Shown: one piece after another, positions 34,514-42,654 of the stretch
Layout of the letters: every line of letters begins with the position of its first letter
How positions within the stretch are numbered: position 1 is the stretch's first letter
Notes under the pieces: generated by a model
The model's database searches: none
Seen by the model: the letters and a program-made list of their open reading frames with translations, nothing else
Told to the model about the DNA's origin: nothing
Made by a program: the position numbers and the translations under genes
Assembly: GCF_023700755.1 (NCBI RefSeq)
Contig: NZ_JAMKOJ010000003.1
Location: 124,001-188,000, forward strand
Source: Allorhizobium sonneratiae
GTDB taxonomy: Bacteria; Pseudomonadota; Alphaproteobacteria; Rhizobiales; Rhizobiaceae
Reading direction: 5' to 3'
Length of the DNA: 64,000 bases

Positions 34514-35419
34514 ATGAAGGTCAAGGCTGTGTTCAACCGCGATGGCGGCACCTTTCGCACAACCGATATGGCTGGCTTCTGTCGTCATGTGGAGGCGGCC
34601 TTTCGGTCTGCCGGTCATGATCTGACGATCGAAACGGTTTCGGGCAAGGAGATCGTCAAGGCGCTGAAATCTGCTGCTCTTGAAGGGTATGACGGGCTTT
34701 TGGCCGGTGGTGGCGACGGGACGATATCAGCAGCAGCGGGCATTGCCTGGCGTCATGGTCTTGCGCTTGGGGTGGTTCCGGCCGGAACGATGAACCTGTT
34801 TGCCCGCACGCTTGGCCTGCCGCTCGATATCTGGCGCGCCGTCGATGTGCTGGCGCAGGCGCAGGTCCGTTCTGTCGATATCGCCACGGCCAATGGCCGA
34901 CCCTTTGTGCATCAGTTCTCTGCCGGCATGCATGCCCGCATGGTACGGCTCAGAAACCGCATGAGCTTTGCCTCTCGTTTTGGCAAGATGCGCGCCAGCT
35001 TGCATGCGGCCGCAAGCGTCATGGTCAATCCGCCGCAGTTTACCGTTTCAGCCGATCTTGACGGTGCGCGCGTCACCCATGATCGAAAGGTTTCGGCTCT
35101 CTCGGTGACCAACAATCCGCTGGGCAGCAATCCCTTGCTGATTGCCGACGGGCTGACGGCAGGCAAGCTCGGCATTTATCTCGCCTCAGCCCTGACAACC
35201 GCTGGCGTCTTGCGGCTGACATTTGATATTCTCAGAGGGCGGCTCAAGGACAATCAGGCGGTGACGGCGGCGACAGCCAGCGCCGTGCGGCTGCATTTTC
35301 CTGCCCACCGCAAGGGGGCTGCCTGTGTGATCGACGGCGAATTGCTGCGGATGCCACGCGATGTCGATATCACGATCCATGCCGGCGCATTAAAGGTGCT
35401 TGTGCCGGTTAAAGCATGA
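34514..35419 (+). CDS. Diacylglycerol kinase-like (DAGK catalytic domain) lipid kinase family protein
   Basis: A soluble ATP-dependent lipid or sphingoid-base kinase-like protein of 301 residues, the normal size of the YegS/DgkB group. The ATP-binding motif GLLAGGGDGTISAAAG is near residue 70, and the second segment VPAGTMNLFARTLGLP, close to the family GT-x-N-D/L-FA pattern, is near 95. The C-terminal beta-sandwich ends VDITIHAGALKVLVPV. The substrate is not predictable. AAAGGTG lies nine bases before the ATG. It is a single gene between the MFS transporter (divergent) and a repeat-rich gap. Confidence 0.85.
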   Translation: MKVKAVFNRDGGTFRTTDMAGFCRHVEAAFRSAGHDLTIETVSGKEIVKALKSAALEGYDGLLAGGGDGTISAAAGIAWRHGLALGVVPAGTMNLFARTLGLPLDIWRAVDVLAQAQVRSVDIATANGRPFVHQFSAGMHARMVRLRNRMSFASRFGKMRASLHAAASVMVNPPQFTVSADLDGARVTHDRKVSALSVTNNPLGSNPLLIADGLTAGKLGIYLASALTTAGVLRLTFDILRGRLKDNQAVTAATASAVRLHFPAHRKGAACVIDGELLRMPRDVDITIHAGALKVLVPVKA

Positions 35420-35469
35420 CGCCCACGGAGTGAAATGAGGATCGATCCCACCATGCGATAAAATAAAGG

Positions 35470-35592
35470 CTTCAAGCTTTTGTTTGCGTATTTTGGGCAA
35501 GAATCCGGTAAACACTTTTCAGAAAAAACGATGCGAAAACAAAATCTTGGAGCATCCTGTCGATTCCGATTTTCGGCAGAATGCTCTCCTGT
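35470..35592. repeat. Degenerate intergenic mosaic repeat
   Basis: On the minus strand the segment reads CTGAAAAGTGTTTACCGGAT, the same core as the hairpin repeats elsewhere in the window. It is flanked by TTGTTTGCG and CGAAAACAA arms and ends in AGAATGCTCT. It lies just after the lipid-kinase gene. Confidence 0.5.
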
Positions 35593-35707
35593 GATCAATT
35601 TGACATTTCGTCCCGTTTTTTCATAGGCTGTATTCAAATATCAATTTCATTCCAACATGCTCGAAACTGTTCCGCAGATGCAGTGCAAATGCTACTATCA
35701 AACCGTT

Positions 35708-35811
35708 ACAGCATCTTCTGTGCGTTTCTCAAACACACATAAGATGCTGTAATACTTTAAATATGCTTCATAATTTTATCTTAATCGATTTCGATTTAAG
35801 GAATTATGCAG
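35708..35811. repeat. Double nested-hairpin intergenic element, copy A
   Basis: Two stem-loops in a row. The first has arms ACAGCATCTT/AAGATGCTGT; the second has CATAATT/AATTATG with an inner TTAATCGA/TCGATTTAA pair. The second part closely matches the reverse complement of 55317-55369. The element overlaps the longest possible 5' end of the next gene, so that start is unlikely. It is a known type of rhizobial intergenic repeat by appearance. Confidence 0.65.
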
Positions 35812-35843
35812 TAAGAGCGGTCGCCATAATTGGATTTATAAAA

Positions 35844-36890
35844 ATGCGCCCTGCCTATGGCGATAGTGAACCTGCTTTAAACAGATCGGTCTCAAGATAT
35901 GAATCACTGGATTCATTGCGAGGACTGGCGGCTTTCGGTGTTCTTCTTACCCATTGTCTGCAAATTGCCTTGCCGCAAGGCATGCTCAATCACACGCCGT
36001 TGAGAATTTTCGTCAATGGGCGAAGTTTCGTGATTTTCTTTTTCGTGCTCAGCGGTTTCGTTCTGGCGCATGCAATCTGGAGTAAAGTCGGAAAGCAGAC
36101 TTATCTCAGATACGCGGCCAGACGCCTGGTTCGGCTTTATCCTCCCTATTGCATCGCTGGGCTGATCGGTATGGCGACCGGGCTTGTCGCCGGACGGCCC
36201 GATATGCTTATGGCCTTTGCCAGCTACTGCGCGGCTTTGGGCACAAATCTGGGCATTTCTATCAATCCACCGAGCTGGTCACTGGTGTTTGAACTGCGGA
36301 TTTCGCTGTTGATGCCGTTTCTCGCTTTGCTGATCGCGCGCAAACCGCTCCTGGCTCTCGGCATAACGAGCATTCTGTTCTGCATTGAGGAGGTTCTTCT
36401 CTTTGTCCTGCATATAGGGCAATTTCCCTACGGGGCAGATACGATCGGCGCGGCGCTGGTGATTACGGCGCGATTTCTGGTCTGTTTTGCTGTGGGCGGG
36501 CTTTTGGCCCATGATGTCAAGCATCAGAATCGGGTCTGGGGCGTCATCAGGTCAAGAAAATGGCTGTTTTTGGTACTCGCCTATCTGTTGATGAGCGTCT
36601 TGCTGGATCAGATGAGCATAGTGGGTTCGGTCGTGATGATCTCGCTGGCCCTGAACTGGACGGCCTTGAAGCAGAGACTCGAATGGCCTGTTCTCAAATG
36701 GCTCGGCCGGATTTCCTATAGTCTTTACCTGACGCATTTTATTATTTTGCAGTATCTTCAACAACAGTTCGGCCAGATGCTTGGTCCGCAAACCATCGCC
36801 CTGATCGCCATACCGGTAGCACTGCTTGCTGCAGAGATCTTCTTTGAATTTATCGAGAGACCGGCCATCTTGTGGTCGCAGCGCGTATAA
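35844..36890 (+). CDS. Acyltransferase 3 family membrane protein (OafA/YrhL-like)
   Basis: An inner-membrane O-acyltransferase of ~348 residues with about ten helices. The family signature RYESLDSLRGLAAFGVLLTH near residue 17 carries the conserved Arg and catalytic His. Further matches are NGRSFVIFFFVLSGFVLAHA, RYAARRLVRLYPPYCIAGLI and, near the C-terminus, LGRISYSLYLTHFIILQYL. It likely acylates a surface or exopolysaccharide sugar. The frame is open from 35763, but the first 27 codons lie in an intergenic repeat, so I use the ATG giving MRPAYGDSEPAL; no good ribosome site is seen at either. The gene stands alone and converges on the ABC operon. Confidence 0.82.
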   Translation: MRPAYGDSEPALNRSVSRYESLDSLRGLAAFGVLLTHCLQIALPQGMLNHTPLRIFVNGRSFVIFFFVLSGFVLAHAIWSKVGKQTYLRYAARRLVRLYPPYCIAGLIGMATGLVAGRPDMLMAFASYCAALGTNLGISINPPSWSLVFELRISLLMPFLALLIARKPLLALGITSILFCIEEVLLFVLHIGQFPYGADTIGAALVITARFLVCFAVGGLLAHDVKHQNRVWGVIRSRKWLFLVLAYLLMSVLLDQMSIVGSVVMISLALNWTALKQRLEWPVLKWLGRISYSLYLTHFIILQYLQQQFGQMLGPQTIALIAIPVALLAAEIFFEFIERPAILWSQRV

Positions 36891-36931
36891 CGGCCTACGG
36901 CATAATTCCTGAAATCGGTTAGGATTGAAAG

Positions 36932-37035
36932 CATGTCGCGTTTCATTGAGGTCAATGAAACGCGACATGATGTCACCCTTTGTTTTTACGCATTTCCGGA
37001 CGGAAAACCGCCATGAACTTTTCTCGGGAGAATGC
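36932..37035. repeat. Composite palindrome: perfect 18-bp inverted repeat plus hairpin-core module
   Basis: CATGTCGCGTTTCATTGA, two bases, then its exact complement ending at 36969. It is followed by TTTGTTTTTACGCATTTCCG and GGACGGAAAACCG, and a tail ending GAATGCTCTAG next to the ABC ATPase stop. The second module recurs at 63835-63898. It lies between convergent genes and may stop transcription from both sides. Confidence 0.85.
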
Positions 37036-37036
37036 T

Positions 37037-38641
37037 CTAGTGGGTAAAGGCTGCGGCGATCAGCGCCTTGGTATAGTCTTCAGCCGGCGCGTCGAAGATG
37101 TCTTGCGTCGGGCCTTCCTCGACGATCTTGCCGTTCTTCATCACGATCACATGGTCGGCAATCGCTCTGATCACCGCAAGATCGTGGCTGATGAAGACAT
37201 AGGAGAGATTGTGCTTCTGTTGCAGGTCGCGCAGAAGCTCGATCACCTGTCGCTGCACCGAGCGGTCGAGGGCAGAGGTTGGTTCGTCGAGGATCACCAC
37301 TTTTGGCTTGAGGATGATCGAGCGGGCAATGGCGATGCGCTGGCGCTGGCCGCCGGAAAACTCGTGCGGATAGCGGTTGCGCCAGGCCGGATCGAGACCG
37401 ACTTCCTTCAGTGCAGCAATGGCGCGCTGGTCGCGTTGTGCCTTGGTCAGGTTTGGCTCATGCACGTAAAGGCCTTCGGTGATGATTTCGCCCACCGTCA
37501 GGCGCGGCGAGAGTGAGCCGTAAGGGTCCTGGAAGACGAGCTGCATTTTCTTGCGATAGGGCCGCATGCCCGCCCGGTCGAGATGGGAGAGATCCGCATT
37601 GTCGAAGCTAAACCGGCCTTCCGCCTCCAGAAGTTTCAGCAGCGCCCGTCCGAGTGTCGACTTGCCGGACCCGGATTCACCGACAATGCCGATGGTCTGG
37701 CCTTCGCGCAGGCTGACATTGACATGATCGACCGCGCGGAACTTGTTGTTGCTTTTGAACAGAATGCCGGAGCGAATGGTGAAATCGACGATGACATTCT
37801 TGCCTTCCAGAACGGTTGGCGCATCGGCAGGCGGGGCCGCCTTGGAACCGGTCGGCTCCGCGGCCAGCAGCATTTTCGTATAATCGGCCTTGGCCCGTTC
37901 GAAAATATCGGTACGGCTGCCCTGTTCAACCACTTCGCCCTTGCGCATGACGATCACCCGGTCGGCCACATGCTTGACCACGCCGAGATCGTGGGTGATC
38001 AGTACGATGGCCATGCCGAAACGCTTCTGCAGATCGGCGAGCAATTCGAGGATCTGCGCCTGAATGGTAACGTCCAGCGCCGTTGTCGGCTCGTCGGCAA
38101 TCAGAAGGTCAGGCTCGTTTGCCAAGGCCATCGCGATCATCACGCGCTGGCGCTGGCCGCCGGAAAGCTCATGCGGGTAGCTGTCGATGCGCCGTTCCGG
38201 TTCGGGAATGCCCACCAGTTTCAGAAGTTCCAGCACCCGCGCCCGGGCGGCGGCCTTGCTGACCTTGCGGTGGAAGACGATCGGTTCGGCAATCTGCCTG
38301 CCGATGGTGTAGAGCGGATCGAGCGAGGTCATCGGCTCCTGAAAGATCATGGTGATCTTTGCGCCGCGCACGCCGTTCAGCGTCTTGAGATCGGCGCCGA
38401 CCATTTCAGTCTCGCCATAGCGGGCCGAGCCGGAGACACGGCCATTGGCGGCAAGAAGCCCCATGATCGCCATCATCGTCTGGCTTTTGCCGGAGCCGGA
38501 TTCGCCGACAATGGCGAGCGTTTCACCTTTCTTGACCTTAAAGGACACGCCCTTGACGGCGTTGACCTCGCCATCCGGGGTGGTGAAATCGACCTTCAGC
38601 TTGTCAACGGTGAGCACGGTTGGAGAAGTGTGCGTATCCAT
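37037..38641 (-). CDS. Peptide/opine-type ABC transporter ATP-binding protein, fused DppD-DppF (YejF-like)
   Basis: A cytoplasmic ATPase of 534 residues with two complete nucleotide-binding domains joined by a short linker, so one gene supplies both ATPase subunits. Domain 1 has [38 protein letters not shown] and [14 protein letters not shown]. Domain 2 (from about residue 275) has [35 protein letters not shown] and [16 protein letters not shown]. Each is followed by the Opp/Dpp-type extension. It starts two bases after the permease stop, completing the five-part oppABC-(DF) operon. The fused layout resembles E. coli YejF and rhizobial peptide importers. Confidence 0.94.
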   Translation of the reverse strand: MDTHTSPTVLTVDKLKVDFTTPDGEVNAVKGVSFKVKKGETLAIVGESGSGKSQTMMAIMGLLAANGRVSGSARYGETEMVGADLKTLNGVRGAKITMIFQEPMTSLDPLYTIGRQIAEPIVFHRKVSKAAARARVLELLKLVGIPEPERRIDSYPHELSGGQRQRVMIAMALANEPDLLIADEPTTALDVTIQAQILELLADLQKRFGMAIVLITHDLGVVKHVADRVIVMRKGEVVEQGSRTDIFERAKADYTKMLLAAEPTGSKAAPPADAPTVLEGKNVIVDFTIRSGILFKSNNKFRAVDHVNVSLREGQTIGIVGESGSGKSTLGRALLKLLEAEGRFSFDNADLSHLDRAGMRPYRKKMQLVFQDPYGSLSPRLTVGEIITEGLYVHEPNLTKAQRDQRAIAALKEVGLDPAWRNRYPHEFSGGQRQRIAIARSIILKPKVVILDEPTSALDRSVQRQVIELLRDLQQKHNLSYVFISHDLAVIRAIADHVIVMKNGKIVEEGPTQDIFDAPAEDYTKALIAAAFTH

Positions 38642-38643
38642 GC

Positions 38644-39765
38644 TTATCGGTCCTTGGGATCGAGCGCGTCACGCAGGCCGTCGCCGACGAAATTCAGCGA
38701 AAACAGCGTGAGAACGAAGAAAATTGACGGAAAGATCAAGAGCCAGGGCGCATTCTGGATATTGGCCGCGCCGTCTGCGATCAAGGTTCCCCAGCTTGCC
38801 AGCGGCGCCTGCACGCCAAGGCCGAGGAAGGAGAGAAAACTTTCCGTCAGGATCACCTGCGGCACCACCACCGTGACGAAGACGATGACCGGGCCGATGG
38901 TGTTCGGGATAACGTGACGGCGGATGATCTGCCAGTCGGTCAGCCCCAGCGCTTCGGCTGCGCCAACAAATTCGCGCCGCTTGATCGACAGTGTCTGGCC
39001 GCGCACGATGCGGGCCATTTCCAGCCATTGCACCGCGCCAATCACAATGAAGATCAGCAGGAAGGAACGGCCGAAAAACACCACCATCACCACCACGAGA
39101 AAGACGAAGGGCAGCGAATAGAGGATTTCGACGATACGCATCATGATATTGTCAACGCGCCCGCCGAGATAGCCGGACGTTGCACCATAGACGACGCCGA
39201 TGCCAAGCGACACGAGGCTGGCGGCAAGGCCGACGGCTATGGAAATCTGCCCGCCGAGCATGACGCGCACCAGAAGGTCACGGCCATTGCCATCGGTGCC
39301 GAAGAAGAAATATTCCTGTACCACGTGGCCGGTCAGCACCATGGTCTTCAGGTCCGCCGCAGTTTCCTTGACCACGGTGTTCTTGAACTGGTCCACCCGG
39401 TCGAAATAGCGGATGACGCGCGGGTCAATCGGCTTTTCCGCCGTCAGCGTCGCGGTGAAGGTGCCGTGCTTGACCTCGAAGGCGGCAAGCGTCAGCCGGG
39501 CGCGATGCGCGGCCTCATCGGCCACATCATGAAGCGTGCCGGTGGCGGGCAGAGGTTCAAGGCTTGGTGGCACGGAAATATAGGCCGTGAAAACCTGATC
39601 GTAGCTGTGCGAGGAAAACAGCGGTCCGACAAAAGAGAAGAGAGCAATGGCGATCAGCATGATCAGCCCGCCCATGGCCGCCTTGTTGCGGCGGAAACGC
39701 AAAAGCGCAAGCTGACCGAGGCTGCGACCCTCGACTGTGGGAGCGATGATGGCGGTCTCAGTCAT
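38644..39765 (-). CDS. Peptide ABC transporter permease, OppC-like, with an enlarged periplasmic loop
   Basis: An inner-membrane permease of 373 residues, longer than the ~300 of standard OppC. After the first helix (AAMGGLIMLIAIALFSFVG) comes a periplasmic region of about 130 residues (SYDQVFTAYISVPPSLEPLP and on to VVQEYFFFGTDGNGRDLLVR) before the transport domain begins. The EAA loop EFVGAAEALGLTDWQIIRRH is intact, as is the C-terminal VGDGLRDALDPKDR. Its ATG overlaps the upstream permease stop by eight bases (ATGACTGA), implying coupled translation. A longer start lacks a ribosome site. Confidence 0.92.
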   Translation of the reverse strand: MTETAIIAPTVEGRSLGQLALLRFRRNKAAMGGLIMLIAIALFSFVGPLFSSHSYDQVFTAYISVPPSLEPLPATGTLHDVADEAAHRARLTLAAFEVKHGTFTATLTAEKPIDPRVIRYFDRVDQFKNTVVKETAADLKTMVLTGHVVQEYFFFGTDGNGRDLLVRVMLGGQISIAVGLAASLVSLGIGVVYGATSGYLGGRVDNIMMRIVEILYSLPFVFLVVVMVVFFGRSFLLIFIVIGAVQWLEMARIVRGQTLSIKRREFVGAAEALGLTDWQIIRRHVIPNTIGPVIVFVTVVVPQVILTESFLSFLGLGVQAPLASWGTLIADGAANIQNAPWLLIFPSIFFVLTLFSLNFVGDGLRDALDPKDR

Positions 39766-40681
39766 GACGGACCCTCGGATCGAGCAGGCCATAGGCAATA
39801 TCGACAAGCAGATTGAAGAGGATCACGAACACCGCGACCAGGACAACCGTGGCCATGACCAGCGGATAATCACGGTTCAATGCGCCGATGACGAAATAAC
39901 GGCCGATGCCGGGAATGGTGAAAATGCTTTCGACGACGGCGGAGCCGGTCAAAAGGGCAGCCGCAGCCGGGGCCAGATAGGATACGACCGGCAGCAGCGC
40001 GCCGCGCAGCGCATGGGTAACGACCACCACGCGCGACGGCAGGCCATAGGCTTTTGCCGTGCGGATATGGTCGGTATGGAGCGCCTCGATCATCGAGCCG
40101 CGCGTCAGTCGGGCAATAATGGCCACCTGCGGCAAGGCGAGAACCGTGATTGGCAGCGCCAGATAATAGGCTGAGCCATCGCCCCAGCCGCCAGCAGGCA
40201 GCCAATAGAGCATCAGCGCAAAAATCAGTGTCAGCACCGGGCCGACGACGAAATTCGGTACGGTCACCCCGACAGTGGCAAAAGCCATCAGCACGAAATC
40301 GAACAGGCTGTTCTGGTTGAGCGCCGCAATCGTGCCGATGATCACCCCGCCAATCAGCGCCAGCGACAATGCAATACCGCCAAGCTCGACGGAATAGGGC
40401 AGCGCCTGGGAAATCAACTGCGAAACCGTGCTGTCCTTATAGACAAAGCTCGGGCCGAAATCGCCGCGCACCGCATTGATGACATAATGCACATATTGCA
40501 GCCACAGCGGATCGTTCAGATGGAAGGTGGCGTTGATGTTCGCCATGGTCTGCGGCGACAAGGGCCGCTCCAGGTCGAAGGGACCGCCCGGCGCAAAGCG
40601 CATCAGGAAAAACGAGATGGTGACGACGATGAAAATCGTCGGAACGGCGCTTAAAAACCGTCGGAGAACAAAGCTGATCAT
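39758..40681 (-). CDS. Peptide ABC transporter permease, OppB-like
   Basis: An inner-membrane permease of 307 residues with six helices. It begins MISFVLRRFLSAVPTIFIVV, the typical OppB start, and contains LMRFAPGGPFDLERPLSPQT, the EAA loop IRTAKAYGLPSRVVVVTHAL and the C-terminal NLLVDIAYGLLDPRVRHD. It forms a heterodimer with the OppC-like protein encoded immediately downstream. A strong hairpin separates it from the binding-protein gene upstream, as in many ABC operons where the binding protein is made in excess. Confidence 0.94.
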   Translation of the reverse strand: MISFVLRRFLSAVPTIFIVVTISFFLMRFAPGGPFDLERPLSPQTMANINATFHLNDPLWLQYVHYVINAVRGDFGPSFVYKDSTVSQLISQALPYSVELGGIALSLALIGGVIIGTIAALNQNSLFDFVLMAFATVGVTVPNFVVGPVLTLIFALMLYWLPAGGWGDGSAYYLALPITVLALPQVAIIARLTRGSMIEALHTDHIRTAKAYGLPSRVVVVTHALRGALLPVVSYLAPAAAALLTGSAVVESIFTIPGIGRYFVIGALNRDYPLVMATVVLVAVFVILFNLLVDIAYGLLDPRVRHD

Positions 40682-40694
40682 GGTTCAAAGAGCT

Positions 40695-40730
40695 GACGCG
40701 CGAGGTCGCCTTGCGGAAACCTCGCGCGTC
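40695..40730 (-). promoter_or_regulatory. Intercistronic hairpin between binding-protein and permease genes
   Basis: GACGCGCGAGGT and ACCTCGCGCGTC form a perfect 12-bp, very GC-rich stem with a 12-base loop. There is no T-tract after it on the minus strand, so it is more likely an mRNA-stabilising or partial read-through element than a full stop. Confidence 0.65.
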
Positions 40731-40746
40731 CTTGCTTCTCCTGTTT

Positions 40747-42345
40747 TTACTTGTCGAGGCTCAGATATTTCGACAGATGCCAGTCGACGGCATTGTCACC
40801 CCAGCCCTTGACCTTCTTCGACACCATCCAGATATTGGAGCGATAGTAGATCGGCATGATCGGCTGTTCATTGACGAGAATGGCCTCAGCCTTCTTCATC
40901 AGATCCATGCGCTTGGCCGGATCCTTTTCCTTGTCCGATTCAGCCATATACTTGTCGTAATCGGCATTCTTCCAATGCGAATAGTTGAAGGTCTTGTTGT
41001 CGCCAAGCAGCAGGAAGAGGAAGTTCTGCGGATCGGCATAGTCGGCAGCCCAGGCCGCGCGGGCAACCGAGAACTTGCCGCCATCCTTCAGATAGGAATA
41101 GTGCGAGGCGACATCGAGATTGGTCAGCTTCACATTGGCGCCGAAATCGGTCTTCCACATGTCGGCAATGGCGGTCGCCAGCTTTTCATGGTCGGAATTT
41201 GTGTTGTAGCGGATCTCGATGTTGAGCGGCTTGCCGCCCTTGCCGTAACCGGCTTCCTTCATCAGGGCGGCTGCCTTGTCTTCACGGTCGACCTGCGACA
41301 GCGAAGCAAAATCCGGCTGCGGGCCTGTGCCATAGCCTTCCATGCCCGGCGGCACAAAGCTGTAGGCGGGCGAAACGGCACCCTGGCGGATATCCGAGGC
41401 GATGAAATCGCGGTCGATCGCCATGGACAGCGCCCGGCGCACGCGCACGTCGGTCATCGGTGCTTCACGGGTGTCAAAGGCGTAATATTCGGTGGAAAGT
41501 GCTGGAACCTTGTGCACCTCAGACCCGAATTTCTTCTGCAGATCCTTGAGCTGGCTGACCGGCGGATCGTAGCTGACATCCAGCTCGCCCGCTTCGTAAC
41601 GGCGCATGGCGGCGGCCTTGTCGTCGATCGGGTAGAAGATCACCTTGTCGATCTTGACGTCTTTTGCGTCCCAGTAATCGCTGTTCTTCACCACAGTCAG
41701 GTGATCGTTCGGCACGCGGTCTTCCAGCTTGAAGGCGCCGTTGGAAACGAGATTGCCCGGCTTGACGAACTGGTCGCCAAATTTCTCGACATTCGCCTTG
41801 TTCAGCGGCAGGGCGGTGTAGTGGGTCATCAGCTGCAGGAAATAGGGGGTCGGCTGTTCCAGCGTGACCTGCAGGGTATGATCGTCCACGGCTTTGACAC
41901 CGAGCTGGTCGACGGGAAGCTCGCCCTTGTTGACCTTTTCGGCATTCTTGATCGGGAAGAGGATATTGGCATATTCCGCCGCCGTCTTCGGGTTCATCTC
42001 GCGCTGCCAGGCGAAGACGAAATCGCCTGCCGTCACCGGCGTACCATTTGACCATTTGGCGTCGGAACGCAGATTGAAGGTATAGGTCAGGCCGTCATCG
42101 GAGACCTTCCAGTCCTTGGCGACGCCGGGCTGGATCTTGCCGGCATTGTCGAACACCACCAGGCCTTCAAAGAGATCGCCGATGATGAAGCCTTCGATAT
42201 CGATGGAAACATGCGCCGGATCGAGCGAGGTCGGCTCGCCGCCATTGCCCCGGTGCAGGACAACTTCTGCAAGTGCCGAGCTTGCGCCGAAAAGAAGGGT
42301 GCCGGTCAGCACCGCCGAAAGGAGTTTGAGTTTCATCGAGGCCAT
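40747..42345 (-). CDS. Peptide ABC transporter substrate-binding protein, OppA-like
   Basis: A periplasmic solute receptor of 532 residues. A signal peptide (MASMKLKLLSAVLTGTLLFG, cleaved after SSALA) is followed by the family 5 binding-protein fold: LHRGNGGEPTSLDPAHVSID, RSDAKWSNGTPVTAGDFVFA and ALSMAIDRDFIASDIRQGA. These match OppA/MppA more than DppA. Oligopeptides are the likely ligand; amine or opine-like ligands are possible given the neighbouring glutamine-synthetase-like gene. GGAGAG five bases before the chosen ATG sets the start; further in-frame starts upstream lack this. Confidence 0.93.
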   Translation of the reverse strand: MASMKLKLLSAVLTGTLLFGASSALAEVVLHRGNGGEPTSLDPAHVSIDIEGFIIGDLFEGLVVFDNAGKIQPGVAKDWKVSDDGLTYTFNLRSDAKWSNGTPVTAGDFVFAWQREMNPKTAAEYANILFPIKNAEKVNKGELPVDQLGVKAVDDHTLQVTLEQPTPYFLQLMTHYTALPLNKANVEKFGDQFVKPGNLVSNGAFKLEDRVPNDHLTVVKNSDYWDAKDVKIDKVIFYPIDDKAAAMRRYEAGELDVSYDPPVSQLKDLQKKFGSEVHKVPALSTEYYAFDTREAPMTDVRVRRALSMAIDRDFIASDIRQGAVSPAYSFVPPGMEGYGTGPQPDFASLSQVDREDKAAALMKEAGYGKGGKPLNIEIRYNTNSDHEKLATAIADMWKTDFGANVKLTNLDVASHYSYLKDGGKFSVARAAWAADYADPQNFLFLLLGDNKTFNYSHWKNADYDKYMAESDKEKDPAKRMDLMKKAEAILVNEQPIMPIYYRSNIWMVSKKVKGWGDNAVDWHLSKYLSLDK

Positions 42346-42654
42346 TCCACTCTCCATGCCCACAGGTATTGGTTCGAGCGCTGACCAAATTGTAATCCTG
42401 CACAAAAAACAAGCCCCTTCCTTCAAGAAAAACAGGAGCTTGAGTTGCAGAAAGGCGCTATCCTATTGGAAAGAAAAGAATATTTCCGGTAGCGTGCGCC
42501 TCGCAGACACGCATTTTGTCAAGGCTTGAAACGGGTTTTCCACAGCGCGCCGCCAGAGACCGGTGTAAATATAAGTTTACGAGCCTCGTTAAAAAAAGGA
42601 TGTCTTGCTCACTTTTCTGGCAAATGCGCAAATTTCATCCCGAAAGCCTCAGTG
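42346..42654. other. Intergenic region upstream of the ABC operon
   Basis: About 310 bases between the glutamine-synthetase-like gene and the oppA-like gene, both on the minus strand. It is moderately A/T-rich with no open frame worth noting and no clear terminator. It probably holds an independent promoter for the transporter operon. Confidence 0.45.

Noticed and set aside
38914..39816. Long plus-strand frames opposite the ABC permease, ATPase and porin genes
   Set aside because: They mirror the codon bias of the minus-strand genes, are rich in His, Arg and Gly, and have no ribosome sites or motifs.
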